Shown here: piece after piece, positions 6,675 through 13,553 of the stretch | Numbering within the stretch: position 1 is the stretch's first letter | Layout of the letters: each line of letters starts with the position of its first letter | Assembly: GCF_004005905.1 (NCBI RefSeq) | Contig: NZ_SACO01000022.1 | Span: forward strand, 1-32,614 | Direction: 5' to 3' | Length of the DNA stretch: 32,614 nucleotides | DNA from: Novosphingobium umbonatum | Lineage (GTDB): Bacteria; Pseudomonadota; Alphaproteobacteria; Sphingomonadales; Sphingomonadaceae | Notes under the pieces: generated by a model | Seen by the model: only the letters and a program-made list of their open reading frames with translations | Told to the model about the DNA's origin: nothing | The model's database searches: none | Translations under genes and position numbers: made by a program

Positions 6675-8255
6675 GTGTCGCATGATGTCGATGTAGCCAT
6701 CATCGGTTTCGGACCAGCCGGAGAAGTGCTGGCCTCAACGCTGGGTGAGGCGGGTTTCAAAGTGCTGGTGGTGGAACGCTGGCCTCAGCCCTATCCTTTG
6801 CCCCGCCTGACGACGCTGGATGGCGAATGCTGCCGGATCGTTCAGGCCACCAGCGCGGATGTGGACCGGGGCTTTCAGGAAAGCTGCGTGCAGGATGCGG
6901 CCCATTTCCTCAACGCGGAGGGGCAGCCGCTGATGCGCGTGCTTTATCCTGGCCATATTGGCGGTTGGCCCGCGCGGGTCTCGATCTTTCAGCCCGATTT
7001 CGAACGCGGCATTGCCGACAAGGTCGAGGCCATGGCCAATGTCGAAATCCGACGCGGCTGGGAAATGCAGGATTTTGTGCAGGACGAGGATGGAGTCACG
7101 CTGACCATCGCGCCTTTCGATGCCGCGGCGGGTCAGGCTGGCGACAAGGCCGAGACGTTCCGCGCCCGCTATATGGTGGGCACCGATGGCGCGCGCAGTT
7201 CGGTGCGCGAGAAGCTGGGCGTCGAACTGACCGATTTCAACCTGCACGAGCGCTGGCTCAATTTCGACGCCGAACTCAAGCGCCCGCTGCCGGAACATTT
7301 CAACAGGCTGGCCATCTTCATGGATCCCGCCCGGCCGCATATGTATATGCCCATTGGCGAGCGCTATCTGCGCCTCGAATTCCGCGTGATGGAAGGGGAA
7401 ACCGACGAGCAGGTCACCGTCCCCGAAGTGGCGTGGGAATTCCTGACCCGCGAACATGGGCTGGGGCCTGATGATGTGCGGATCATGCGTCAGGTGGTCT
7501 ATCATTATTACACCCGTCTGGCGCAGCAATGGCGGGTCGGGCGCGTATTTCTGGCGGGCGATGCGGCGCATACTTTCCCGCCCTATATGGGGCAGGGGGG
7601 CTGTGCGGCGATCCGCGATGGGCGCAATCTGGGCTGGAAGCTGATCGAGGTTCTCTCGGGCCGCAGCGAGGAAAGCCTGCTCGACCTCTATCAGATCGAG
7701 CGGATGCCGCATCTGATGACGATCCTCAAAGGCTCGGACATGCTCTCGCGCGTGGTCAATGTGGTGGACTCGGACGAGGCCGCGCAGCGCAACAAGGGCA
7801 TGCGCGAGCAAGGCGACCGCCGCCCGCCCGATCTGCCCGGCATGACGACGGGCATCCTGCAGGAAGGTTGCTCGGCCGCCGGGTCGATGACGCCGCAGGG
7901 GATTTTGCGCAAGGGCGTGGGTCTGCGCTGGTGCCGGGGCGACGATCTGCTCGGCACCGGGTTCCAGATCTGGGCGAGCGCGGATGTCCGGACCGCGCTC
8001 AATGCGGACAGCAAGGCGTGGCTGGCCGCGCGCAAGGTGGGGATCGGCGTGTTTGGCGATCCGGCATCGCCTGACGCTCTGGAGGATTGTGACGGGGTCT
8101 ATGGCGAATTCCTGCGCCGGCATGGCTGCGAATTCGTGATCCTGCGCCCCGATTTCTTCGCCTTTGGCGGCGGCGCAATGGATCAGATCAACGCCGTGAT
8201 CGCCGATTTGGCCTGCCAGATGAAGGCGCCTGTTGCCGCGCTGACCGCCGCCTGA
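6675..8255 (+). CDS. FAD-dependent aromatic ring monooxygenase (MhpA/FdeE-like, class A)
   Basis: A flavoprotein hydroxylase of about 526 residues. It shows the Rossmann motif at residues 11-16 (GFGPAG), the DG motif in GTDGARSSVRE (D171-G172), and the FAD ribityl-binding GD motif in LAGDAAHTFPPYMGQGG (G295-D296). Length and spacing resemble 3-(3-hydroxyphenyl)propionate hydroxylase and flavonoid 8-hydroxylase-type enzymes. It should add an ortho hydroxyl group to a phenolic ring, making a catechol for the next enzyme. I choose the GTG at 6675, which has GAGGGGAG 8 bases upstream; the ATG at 6654 has no such site. It is the first gene of the aromatic operon and is divergent from lysR. The substrate is not deducible. 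Confidence 0.88.
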   Translation: MSHDVDVAIIGFGPAGEVLASTLGEAGFKVLVVERWPQPYPLPRLTTLDGECCRIVQATSADVDRGFQESCVQDAAHFLNAEGQPLMRVLYPGHIGGWPARVSIFQPDFERGIADKVEAMANVEIRRGWEMQDFVQDEDGVTLTIAPFDAAAGQAGDKAETFRARYMVGTDGARSSVREKLGVELTDFNLHERWLNFDAELKRPLPEHFNRLAIFMDPARPHMYMPIGERYLRLEFRVMEGETDEQVTVPEVAWEFLTREHGLGPDDVRIMRQVVYHYYTRLAQQWRVGRVFLAGDAAHTFPPYMGQGGCAAIRDGRNLGWKLIEVLSGRSEESLLDLYQIERMPHLMTILKGSDMLSRVVNVVDSDEAAQRNKGMREQGDRRPPDLPGMTTGILQEGCSAAGSMTPQGILRKGVGLRWCRGDDLLGTGFQIWASADVRTALNADSKAWLAARKVGIGVFGDPASPDALEDCDGVYGEFLRRHGCEFVILRPDFFAFGGGAMDQINAVIADLACQMKAPVAALTAA

Positions 8256-8275
8256 TTTTCATAAGGACAGATACC

Positions 8276-9412
8276 ATGACCTATCTCGTCGGCGGCCTTG
8301 AACTGGATCGCCCCTTTCGCATCGAGCGGCTTGGCCATTTCGGCTATCACACGCCCGATCTGCCCGGCACTTTGCGCTTCCTGACCGAGGAACTGGGGCT
8401 TTTTTGCAGCGATATTGACGATTTTACCACCCGCGTGCCTGAATTGCCCAAGGAACACGCGCTGGGTTATTTCATCCGCTGCAACAGCGATCACCATACG
8501 ATGGTGATCGGCAGCCAGTTGCTGGTCGATACGCGCGAACCGGCGCGTAAAGGCGCGCTGGTCAATCAATTGTCATGGCAGGTCGGCAGCCTGAAGCAGG
8601 TGGTCGAGGGGATCGATTACCTCGACCACAATGCCCGCCTGCGCCGGATCGGGCGGGATTCGCCGGGGTCGAACTGGCATGCCTATGCCTATTGCCCGGA
8701 CGGCTATGTCAATGAAATCTATTACGGCATGGAGCAGGTCGGCTGGGATGGGCGCAGCAAGCCGGTCGCCTATGCCGAGCGGGCCTATCACACCCGCCCG
8801 CCCTTGCCGCAGATCCGCGAGCATCAGGAGGTCTGCGATATCGAGGCCCGCGATGGCATCCTGCCCGGCTTCCGCCATGAGGAAAAGCGCGAGGCTGCCT
8901 ATGATGTCGAAGGCGTCCTGCTGCCTCAGCCTTTCCGCCTGACGCGCCTCGCGCGGGCCTGCCTGTTCGTTGCCGACCCGGAGGCCAGTCTGGCTTTCTA
9001 TCAGGACACTCTGGGCCTTAAGGTGACTGAGCGGCGCGGGGGTATGATCTTCCTGCGCGCCGCGGATGAACACCACTCGCTGGCCCTTCTGCCCGAGGCG
9101 ATGAAGGGCGAACTGGGCATTGGCGCTGCATGCAGCTTTGCCGTGGCCAGCTATGACCAGCTGCGCGCAGCCTATGATTACCTGCGCACGCGGGGCAATG
9201 TGATCCTTGATCTGCCCGCCGATCTCTCGCCCGGCCTGTCCTACGGCTTCTGGGTCAAGGGGCCGGAGGCGGTCGCCATCCAGATTACCTATGGCGCCGA
9301 GCGTTTCGATGCGGGGGGCAGCACTCCGCCCGCCATGGCCGATCTTCCGGCCACCATCCAACATGGCGGCGAGCGCTGGTTTCAGCCGCCCTTTCTGGGG
9401 CCGCTCGGCTGA
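8276..9412 (+). CDS. Two-domain VOC-fold extradiol-dioxygenase-like protein
   Basis: A 378-residue protein with two vicinal-oxygen-chelate modules (about 15-155 and 220-350), as in type I extradiol dioxygenases. The N-terminal module keeps H21 (LGHFGYH), the H73-H74 pair (CNSDHHTMVIG) and E147 (NEIYYG). The strand that normally supplies the second metal histidine (H-L-M-x-E-V) reads VNQLSWQV, placing Q98 there. The C-terminal module keeps the HH pair (DEHHSLALLP) but lacks the flanking His and Glu. It may therefore be an unusual ring-cleavage enzyme whose active half is the N-terminal one, or a VOC enzyme with different chemistry. AAGGA precedes the ATG, and the stop overlaps the next ATG. 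Context supports cleavage of the catechol made by the preceding monooxygenase. Confidence 0.8.
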   Translation: MTYLVGGLELDRPFRIERLGHFGYHTPDLPGTLRFLTEELGLFCSDIDDFTTRVPELPKEHALGYFIRCNSDHHTMVIGSQLLVDTREPARKGALVNQLSWQVGSLKQVVEGIDYLDHNARLRRIGRDSPGSNWHAYAYCPDGYVNEIYYGMEQVGWDGRSKPVAYAERAYHTRPPLPQIREHQEVCDIEARDGILPGFRHEEKREAAYDVEGVLLPQPFRLTRLARACLFVADPEASLAFYQDTLGLKVTERRGGMIFLRAADEHHSLALLPEAMKGELGIGAACSFAVASYDQLRAAYDYLRTRGNVILDLPADLSPGLSYGFWVKGPEAVAIQITYGAERFDAGGSTPPAMADLPATIQHGGERWFQPPFLGPLG

Positions 9413-10215
9413 TGCCTTATATCGATGTACCCGATGCGCGTCTGCGCTATGATGTCACCGGCGAAGGCCCGCTGCTCGTGTTTGTCCACGGGGCGGGGGC
9501 CAATGCCACGGTCTTCTTCCAGCAGGTCGCCCATTTTGCCCGCAATTACCGCGTGCTGTGCATGGATATGCGTGGGTTTGGCGGCTCGCTCTGCAAGGCC
9601 GAGACGTTCCATCAGCGCTGGTTCCCCGATGATCTGGCGCGCATTCTGGACGCTGAGGCCGATGGTCCGGCAGGCGTTGTTTGTCAGTCCATGGGCGCAT
9701 GGGCCGGCCTGCCGCTGGCCGTGCGCGAGCCGGAAAGGTTCCGGGCGCTGGTGCTGTCTGGCTCGCCTACGCCTGCTTACGGCCCGCATCATGCCTCGCT
9801 GACCAATGTGTCGAACACGTTCAAGCGGGCCGGGGCCGGCGAGAAGGTCGCCCCCACCCAACTGGGCTTTACCGAGCATTTCGTGGCCAACCGGCCCGAT
9901 CTCATCGCTCTTTATCAGATGCTGGCGCGGCAGAACCAGAAGGTCGATACCTCGCACATCACCGATCCCGAATTGCGCCTGATGCCCGAACATTTCGCGG
10001 ATTATCGCGTGCCGACGCTGGTGATGGGCGGATTGCAGAACAAGCTGCTGGGCGCTGAAACCCACAAGATCGCGGCCGGCTTCATTCCCGGCGCGCAGGT
10101 CTACACATTCCCCGACAGCGGCCATTCCTCCTATTTCGAGGAACCGGCCCATTACAACCGCGTGGTGGAGGAGTTCTTCCGCCAACATGGCCATGGAGAG
10201 GACAAGGGCCAATGA
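9412..10215 (+). CDS. Alpha/beta-fold hydrolase (MhpC-like position in the pathway)
   Basis: A 267-residue alpha/beta hydrolase: HGAGANATVF oxyanion loop, MDMRGFGGS after strand 4, nucleophile elbow C-Q-S-M-G with S93 (first glycine of GxSxG replaced by C91), and H238 in DSGHSSYFEEP. The loop expected to carry the catalytic acid reads VMGGLQNKLL, so the usual Asp may be N210 or lie elsewhere. Next to an extradiol dioxygenase the expected role is hydrolysis of the ring-fission product (a C-C hydrolase) or of a lactone/ester intermediate. It starts on the last base of the dioxygenase stop and ends overlapping the GlcG-like start, so it is translationally coupled. Confidence 0.85.
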   Translation: MPYIDVPDARLRYDVTGEGPLLVFVHGAGANATVFFQQVAHFARNYRVLCMDMRGFGGSLCKAETFHQRWFPDDLARILDAEADGPAGVVCQSMGAWAGLPLAVREPERFRALVLSGSPTPAYGPHHASLTNVSNTFKRAGAGEKVAPTQLGFTEHFVANRPDLIALYQMLARQNQKVDTSHITDPELRLMPEHFADYRVPTLVMGGLQNKLLGAETHKIAAGFIPGAQVYTFPDSGHSSYFEEPAHYNRVVEEFFRQHGHGEDKGQ

Positions 10216-10634
10216 TCAGCCGAAACAATCTCAGCCTTGCCGAGGCGCAGTTCCTGGCCGAGGCGGCCTGCGCTGCTGCACGGGCGAAGGGGGACAGGTT
10301 CCCCATCTCCGTCTCGGTGGTTGACACAAGCACCTATCTTCAGGCGCTGGCGCGGATGGACGGCGCGCCTCTGTTCAGCGCGCAAGGTTCCTTCGACAAG
10401 GCGCGCAGTTCGGCCGAGGGCGGCCATCCCACCACCTTCTTTGAAAAGCCGCTCAACGAAGGCCGCTTCTCGATGGTGAAGCTGCCCCATACGCCGATCG
10501 AGGGCGGGTTGCCGGTGATCGTCGATGGGCAATGCGTGGGCGCGGTCGGGGTGGCCGGCGCACCGCCGCATCTCGATGCCGAATTCGCGCAGGCCGCGAT
10601 TGACGCCTTTCTGGCCAAGGGGATTGCGAAGTGA
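10212..10634 (+). CDS. GlcG/HbpS-family (DUF336) protein
   Basis: A 140-residue protein of the GlcG/HbpS/PduO-C-like fold. It shows the A-x-x-x-G-x-x-x-x-I-S-V-x-V-V-D pattern (AKGDRFPISVSVVD), then MDGAPLFS, AGAPPHLDAEFAQAAIDAF, and the central IEGGLPVIVDGQCVGAVGV that typifies the family. Members occur often inside aromatic and glycolate catabolic operons; some bind haem and some act on small organic acids, but no general reaction is known. It begins as ATGA with the hydrolase stop and ends as GTGA with the FAH gene, so it is made in step with the pathway enzymes. No signal peptide is visible. Confidence 0.8.
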   Translation: MISRNNLSLAEAQFLAEAACAAARAKGDRFPISVSVVDTSTYLQALARMDGAPLFSAQGSFDKARSSAEGGHPTTFFEKPLNEGRFSMVKLPHTPIEGGLPVIVDGQCVGAVGVAGAPPHLDAEFAQAAIDAFLAKGIAK

Positions 10635-11467
10635 AACTGACATCCTATCGCCATGAGGGCAGGGAAAGCTGGGGCGCGGTGACGCCTGAAGGCCGGATCG
10701 TCGATCTTTCCGATCTGGCGCCCAGCCTGCGCCGGGCGCTGGCCGAGGATGCCTTGCCGGTTGCCCTCGACGGGCGCGAGGCGGGGCTGATGCTGGCGGA
10801 GGTGGAACTCCTACCTGTTGTGCCCGATCCGGACAAGATCTTCTGCGTCGGCATCGCCTATCATGCCCATCGCCTTGAAACCGGGCGGGATGAAAGCGCA
10901 GCGCCCATCATCTTCACCCGCTTTGCCAATACGCAGGTGGGCCATGATCAGCCCTTGCTGCGTCCGCAGGAATCCGAGCAGCTCGATTTCGAAGGCGAGA
11001 TCGCCATCGTCATCGGCAAGGGCGGGCGGCGCATCCCGACCGACCAGGCATGGGAGCATGTGGCCGGTTACGCCCCCTATTGCGACGCCACGATCCGCGA
11101 CTGGCAGCACAAGACCGGGCAATGGACGCCGGGCAAGAATTTCATCGGTACCGGCGGTTTCGGCCCATGGATGGTCACGCGCGACGAGATCGAGGATGGC
11201 AAAAACCTCACCCTCATCACCCGCCTCAATGGCGAGGAAGTTCAGCGCACCACCACCGACCTGCTGATCTTCAGCATCCCGGAAATCATCGCCTTCTGCT
11301 CGACCTTCACCACGCTGGAGCCGGGCGATGTGATCGCCACCGGCACGCCGGGCGGCGTCGGGGGCAAGCGCAAGCCGCCGCTCTGGATGAAACCGGGCGA
11401 TGTGCTGGAGGTTGAGGTCAGCGATGTCGGCATCCTGCGGCATCCCATCGAGGACGAAGTGCTATGA
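10631..11467 (+). CDS. Fumarylacetoacetate hydrolase (FAH) family enzyme
   Basis: A 278-residue FAH-fold protein. The core signature IFCVGIAYHAHRLETG is followed by the metal-binding Glu pair E121/E123 (DFEGEIAIVIGKG) and D152 (YAPYCDATIRDWQ), with GTPGGVGGKRKPP near the end. The superfamily covers acylpyruvate hydrolases, 2-oxopent-4-enoate hydratases and decarboxylases. Placed after an extradiol dioxygenase and a hydrolase, a hydratase or acylpyruvase role on the ring-fission product is plausible. The start is a GTG overlapping the GlcG-like stop as GTGA. It is clearly distinct from the second FAH gene at 12524. Confidence 0.87.
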   Translation: MKLTSYRHEGRESWGAVTPEGRIVDLSDLAPSLRRALAEDALPVALDGREAGLMLAEVELLPVVPDPDKIFCVGIAYHAHRLETGRDESAAPIIFTRFANTQVGHDQPLLRPQESEQLDFEGEIAIVIGKGGRRIPTDQAWEHVAGYAPYCDATIRDWQHKTGQWTPGKNFIGTGGFGPWMVTRDEIEDGKNLTLITRLNGEEVQRTTTDLLIFSIPEIIAFCSTFTTLEPGDVIATGTPGGVGGKRKPPLWMKPGDVLEVEVSDVGILRHPIEDEVL

Positions 11468-12531
11468 GCGAGACGGATGGCATTGTCGAAACCGTCAATC
11501 TGGCGGCCGAAGAAGGCCGCATGGGCTTTTACGAGCGGGCCAGGGATGCTCATCTCGCGCCGCTCTGGCGGGTGCTGCACGGGCTGGTGACGGCCGAGCC
11601 CAAGGTGACGGCCTTGCCCGCGCATTATGCCTATGCGCAGGTGCGGCCCTATCTGATGGAAGCCTGCGACCTGATCGGCACCGAAGAGGCCGAGCGACGG
11701 GTGATGGTGCTGGAAAACCCCGGCCTGCCGGGCCAGTCGAAGATCACGCCCAGCCTGTTCTGCGGCCTTCAGATCATCCTGCCCGGCGAGATCGCCCCGG
11801 CGCATAAACATGTCGCCTCGGCTTTGCGCTTTATCGTCGAGGGGCGCGATGCCTATTCGGCCATTGCGGGCGAAAAGACGATGATGGAAGTGGGCGATTT
11901 CGTCATCACGCCCAGCATGACTTGGCACGACCATGGCAATGAATCCGACGGGCCGATGGTGTGGATCGACGGGCTGGACATGCATATGGTCAACCTGTTC
12001 AGCGCCTCTTTCCGCGAGAATTATCCCGGCGCGACCCATCCGACACTGAAGCCGCAAGGCGGGACGATGGCCGAGGTGGGATATAATATGGTGCCCGATG
12101 GCTACGCCCATGCCTCGCAAACCTCGCCGATCTTCAACTATCCCTATCGCCGCACGCGCGAGGCGCTCGACAGGTTGGCACGGTTCCGCGAGCCGGACGT
12201 CTGTCACGGGTTCCGCATGAATTACATCAATCCGCTGACCGGCGGATCGGCCATGCCCACCATTTCCACCGCGATGCGCCTGTTGCCCAAGGGGTTTGTC
12301 TCGGCGCCCTATCGCTCGACGGCGGGCACGGTGTTCAATGTGGTGGAAGGTAGCGGCACGGTGCGCGTGGGCGATCAGACCTATGCCGTCACCGCCAAGG
12401 ACATCTTTGTCGTCCCAAGCTGGTTCCCGGTCACATTCGAGGCCGCCCAGGACATGGTGCTGTTCAGCTATTCCGACCAGGTGGTGCAGGAAAAGCTTGA
12501 TTTCTTCAGGGAGAAGCGTGGCAATGACTGA
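11464..12531 (+). CDS. Gentisate 1,2-dioxygenase-like bicupin ring-cleavage dioxygenase
   Basis: A 355-residue bicupin. The first cupin carries PAHKHVASALRFIVEG with iron ligands H114 and H116, and GDFVITPSMTWHDHGN with H155 (and H157), the pattern of gentisate, salicylate and 1-hydroxy-2-naphthoate dioxygenases. The second cupin (about 265-345) lacks the full His set, as usual in this family. It cleaves a hydroxylated aromatic carboxylate between the carboxyl-bearing and adjacent hydroxyl-bearing carbons, giving a maleylpyruvate-type product. It overlaps the previous gene (ATGA) and the fumarylpyruvate-hydrolase-like gene. No maleylpyruvate isomerase is encoded here, so the hydrolase may act directly or an isomerase may lie elsewhere. 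Gentisate itself as substrate is likely but not certain. Confidence 0.87.
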   Translation: MSETDGIVETVNLAAEEGRMGFYERARDAHLAPLWRVLHGLVTAEPKVTALPAHYAYAQVRPYLMEACDLIGTEEAERRVMVLENPGLPGQSKITPSLFCGLQIILPGEIAPAHKHVASALRFIVEGRDAYSAIAGEKTMMEVGDFVITPSMTWHDHGNESDGPMVWIDGLDMHMVNLFSASFRENYPGATHPTLKPQGGTMAEVGYNMVPDGYAHASQTSPIFNYPYRRTREALDRLARFREPDVCHGFRMNYINPLTGGSAMPTISTAMRLLPKGFVSAPYRSTAGTVFNVVEGSGTVRVGDQTYAVTAKDIFVVPSWFPVTFEAAQDMVLFSYSDQVVQEKLDFFREKRGND

Positions 12532-13210
12532 ATATGTGTTCGCCCCCGCGCCGGTGATGGGCGTGCCGGTTGTGGGCAGCGACAGGCTCTATCCGGTGCG
12601 GCGGATCTATTGCGTGGGCCGCAATTACCTCGACCATATCCGCGAGATGGGTCAGGATGAGCGGCAGCCGCCGTTCTTCTTCCAAAAGCCGACCGATGCC
12701 ATCGTCCAGGATGGCGCGACCATCCCCTATCCCGTGGCGACTCAGGATTATCAGTTCGAGATCGAACTGGTGCTGGCCATCGGCAAGGGCGGGGCGGATA
12801 TTGCGGTGGAACAGGCCGGTACCCATGTGTTCGGCGCGGCGGTGGGCATCGACTTTACCCGCCGCGACTTGCAATTGCGCGCCCGCGACACCGGCCGTCC
12901 ATGGGAAGCGGGCAAGTCCTTTGACCAGTCCGCGCCCATCGCCGCTATCGTGCCGATTGCCGAAGGGCGCCTGCCCGAGGCCGGGGCGATCACGCTGGAT
13001 GTCAATGGCGAGCAAAGGCAATCGGGCGATCTGGCGCAACTGATCTGGAATTGCGCCGAGATCGTTGCGCAGCTTTCCCGCCATTACCGGCTGGAGCCGG
13101 GCGATCTGATCTATACCGGCACGCCCGCCGGGGTCGGGCCGGTGGTGGCCGGAGATCGCATTGTCGGACGGATCGAGGGGCTGCCCTCGCTGCACCTTAC
13201 CATCGCCTGA
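12524..13210 (+). CDS. Fumarylpyruvate hydrolase-like FAH-family protein
   Basis: A 228-residue FAH-domain protein of the compact type seen in gentisate pathways (NagK-like). It shows RRIYCVGRNYLDHIREMG, QPPFFFQKPTDAIV, metal ligands E79/E81 (YQFEIELVLAIG) and D110 (GIDFTRRDLQ), then GKSFDQSAPIA and IYTGTPAGVGPV. The reaction expected is hydrolysis of fumaryl- or maleylpyruvate to fumarate/maleate and pyruvate, which would link the pathway to central metabolism. The ATG at 12524 overlaps the dioxygenase stop by 8 bases. It is the last gene of the coupled aromatic operon. Confidence 0.88.
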   Translation: MTEYVFAPAPVMGVPVVGSDRLYPVRRIYCVGRNYLDHIREMGQDERQPPFFFQKPTDAIVQDGATIPYPVATQDYQFEIELVLAIGKGGADIAVEQAGTHVFGAAVGIDFTRRDLQLRARDTGRPWEAGKSFDQSAPIAAIVPIAEGRLPEAGAITLDVNGEQRQSGDLAQLIWNCAEIVAQLSRHYRLEPGDLIYTGTPAGVGPVVAGDRIVGRIEGLPSLHLTIA

Positions 13211-13263
13211 TCAACGTGCGCCTGATCAGAGTCGCTTGATCGGTGCGTGATGGTCGGAGACCG

Positions 13264-13292
13264 GGCGGGCCTGCCTCTCCAATTGGCCCGCC
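13264..13292 (+). terminator. Possible terminator hairpin of the aromatic operon
   Basis: An 8-bp all-GC perfect stem with a 13-base loop, 53 bases after the last stop codon of the operon. The following bases (TCGTCTCTTGTCGTTT) are only loosely T-rich, so termination here may be weak or Rho-assisted. Confidence 0.35.
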
Positions 13293-13399
13293 TCGTCTCT
13301 TGTCGTTTCCGGCATGGTCATGGGTGCTTTGTCGGTACGAACCTGATGGCCCATGTCGCATCTAGGTCTGGAATCGGCCCGTCACTTGCGCGCCAAAAC

Positions 13400-13435
13400 T
13401 ATCATCAATTACAGTGATGATAGTAATATGCAATA
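13400..13435 (+). promoter_or_regulatory. LysR-type operator, copy 3 (before the TonB-dependent receptor)
   Basis: ATCAT at 13401-13405, 11 bases, and ATGAT at 13417-13421, extended here to a perfect ATCATC-N9-GATGAT palindrome. It is followed by AGTAATATGC, matching the right flank of copies 1 and 2 without gaps. Its core also fits the ATC-N9-GAT form of rhizobial nod boxes. This copy ties the receptor to the same regulon as the enzymes. Confidence 0.8.
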
Positions 13436-13553
13436 CGATATTGAGTTATGACGTTCTGATTGTCACTCCTTGATCGTCCAGCCCGGACCTTTCGCCATCC
13501 GCAACACAGGATGCACCGGGCAATCAACAACAGGACGGAACAAGGGGAGAGAC

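Larger units (their letters stand above)
13211..13553 (+). other. Intergenic region with possible terminator and the receptor promoter
   Basis: No gene is seen. A stem of GGCGGGCC at 13264-13271 and GGCCCGCC at 13285-13292 with a 13-base loop may end the aromatic operon, although the tract after it is only moderately T-rich. The third LysR-type operator lies at 13400-13435. The remaining 118 bases to the receptor ATG should hold its promoter and leader. Confidence 0.5.
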
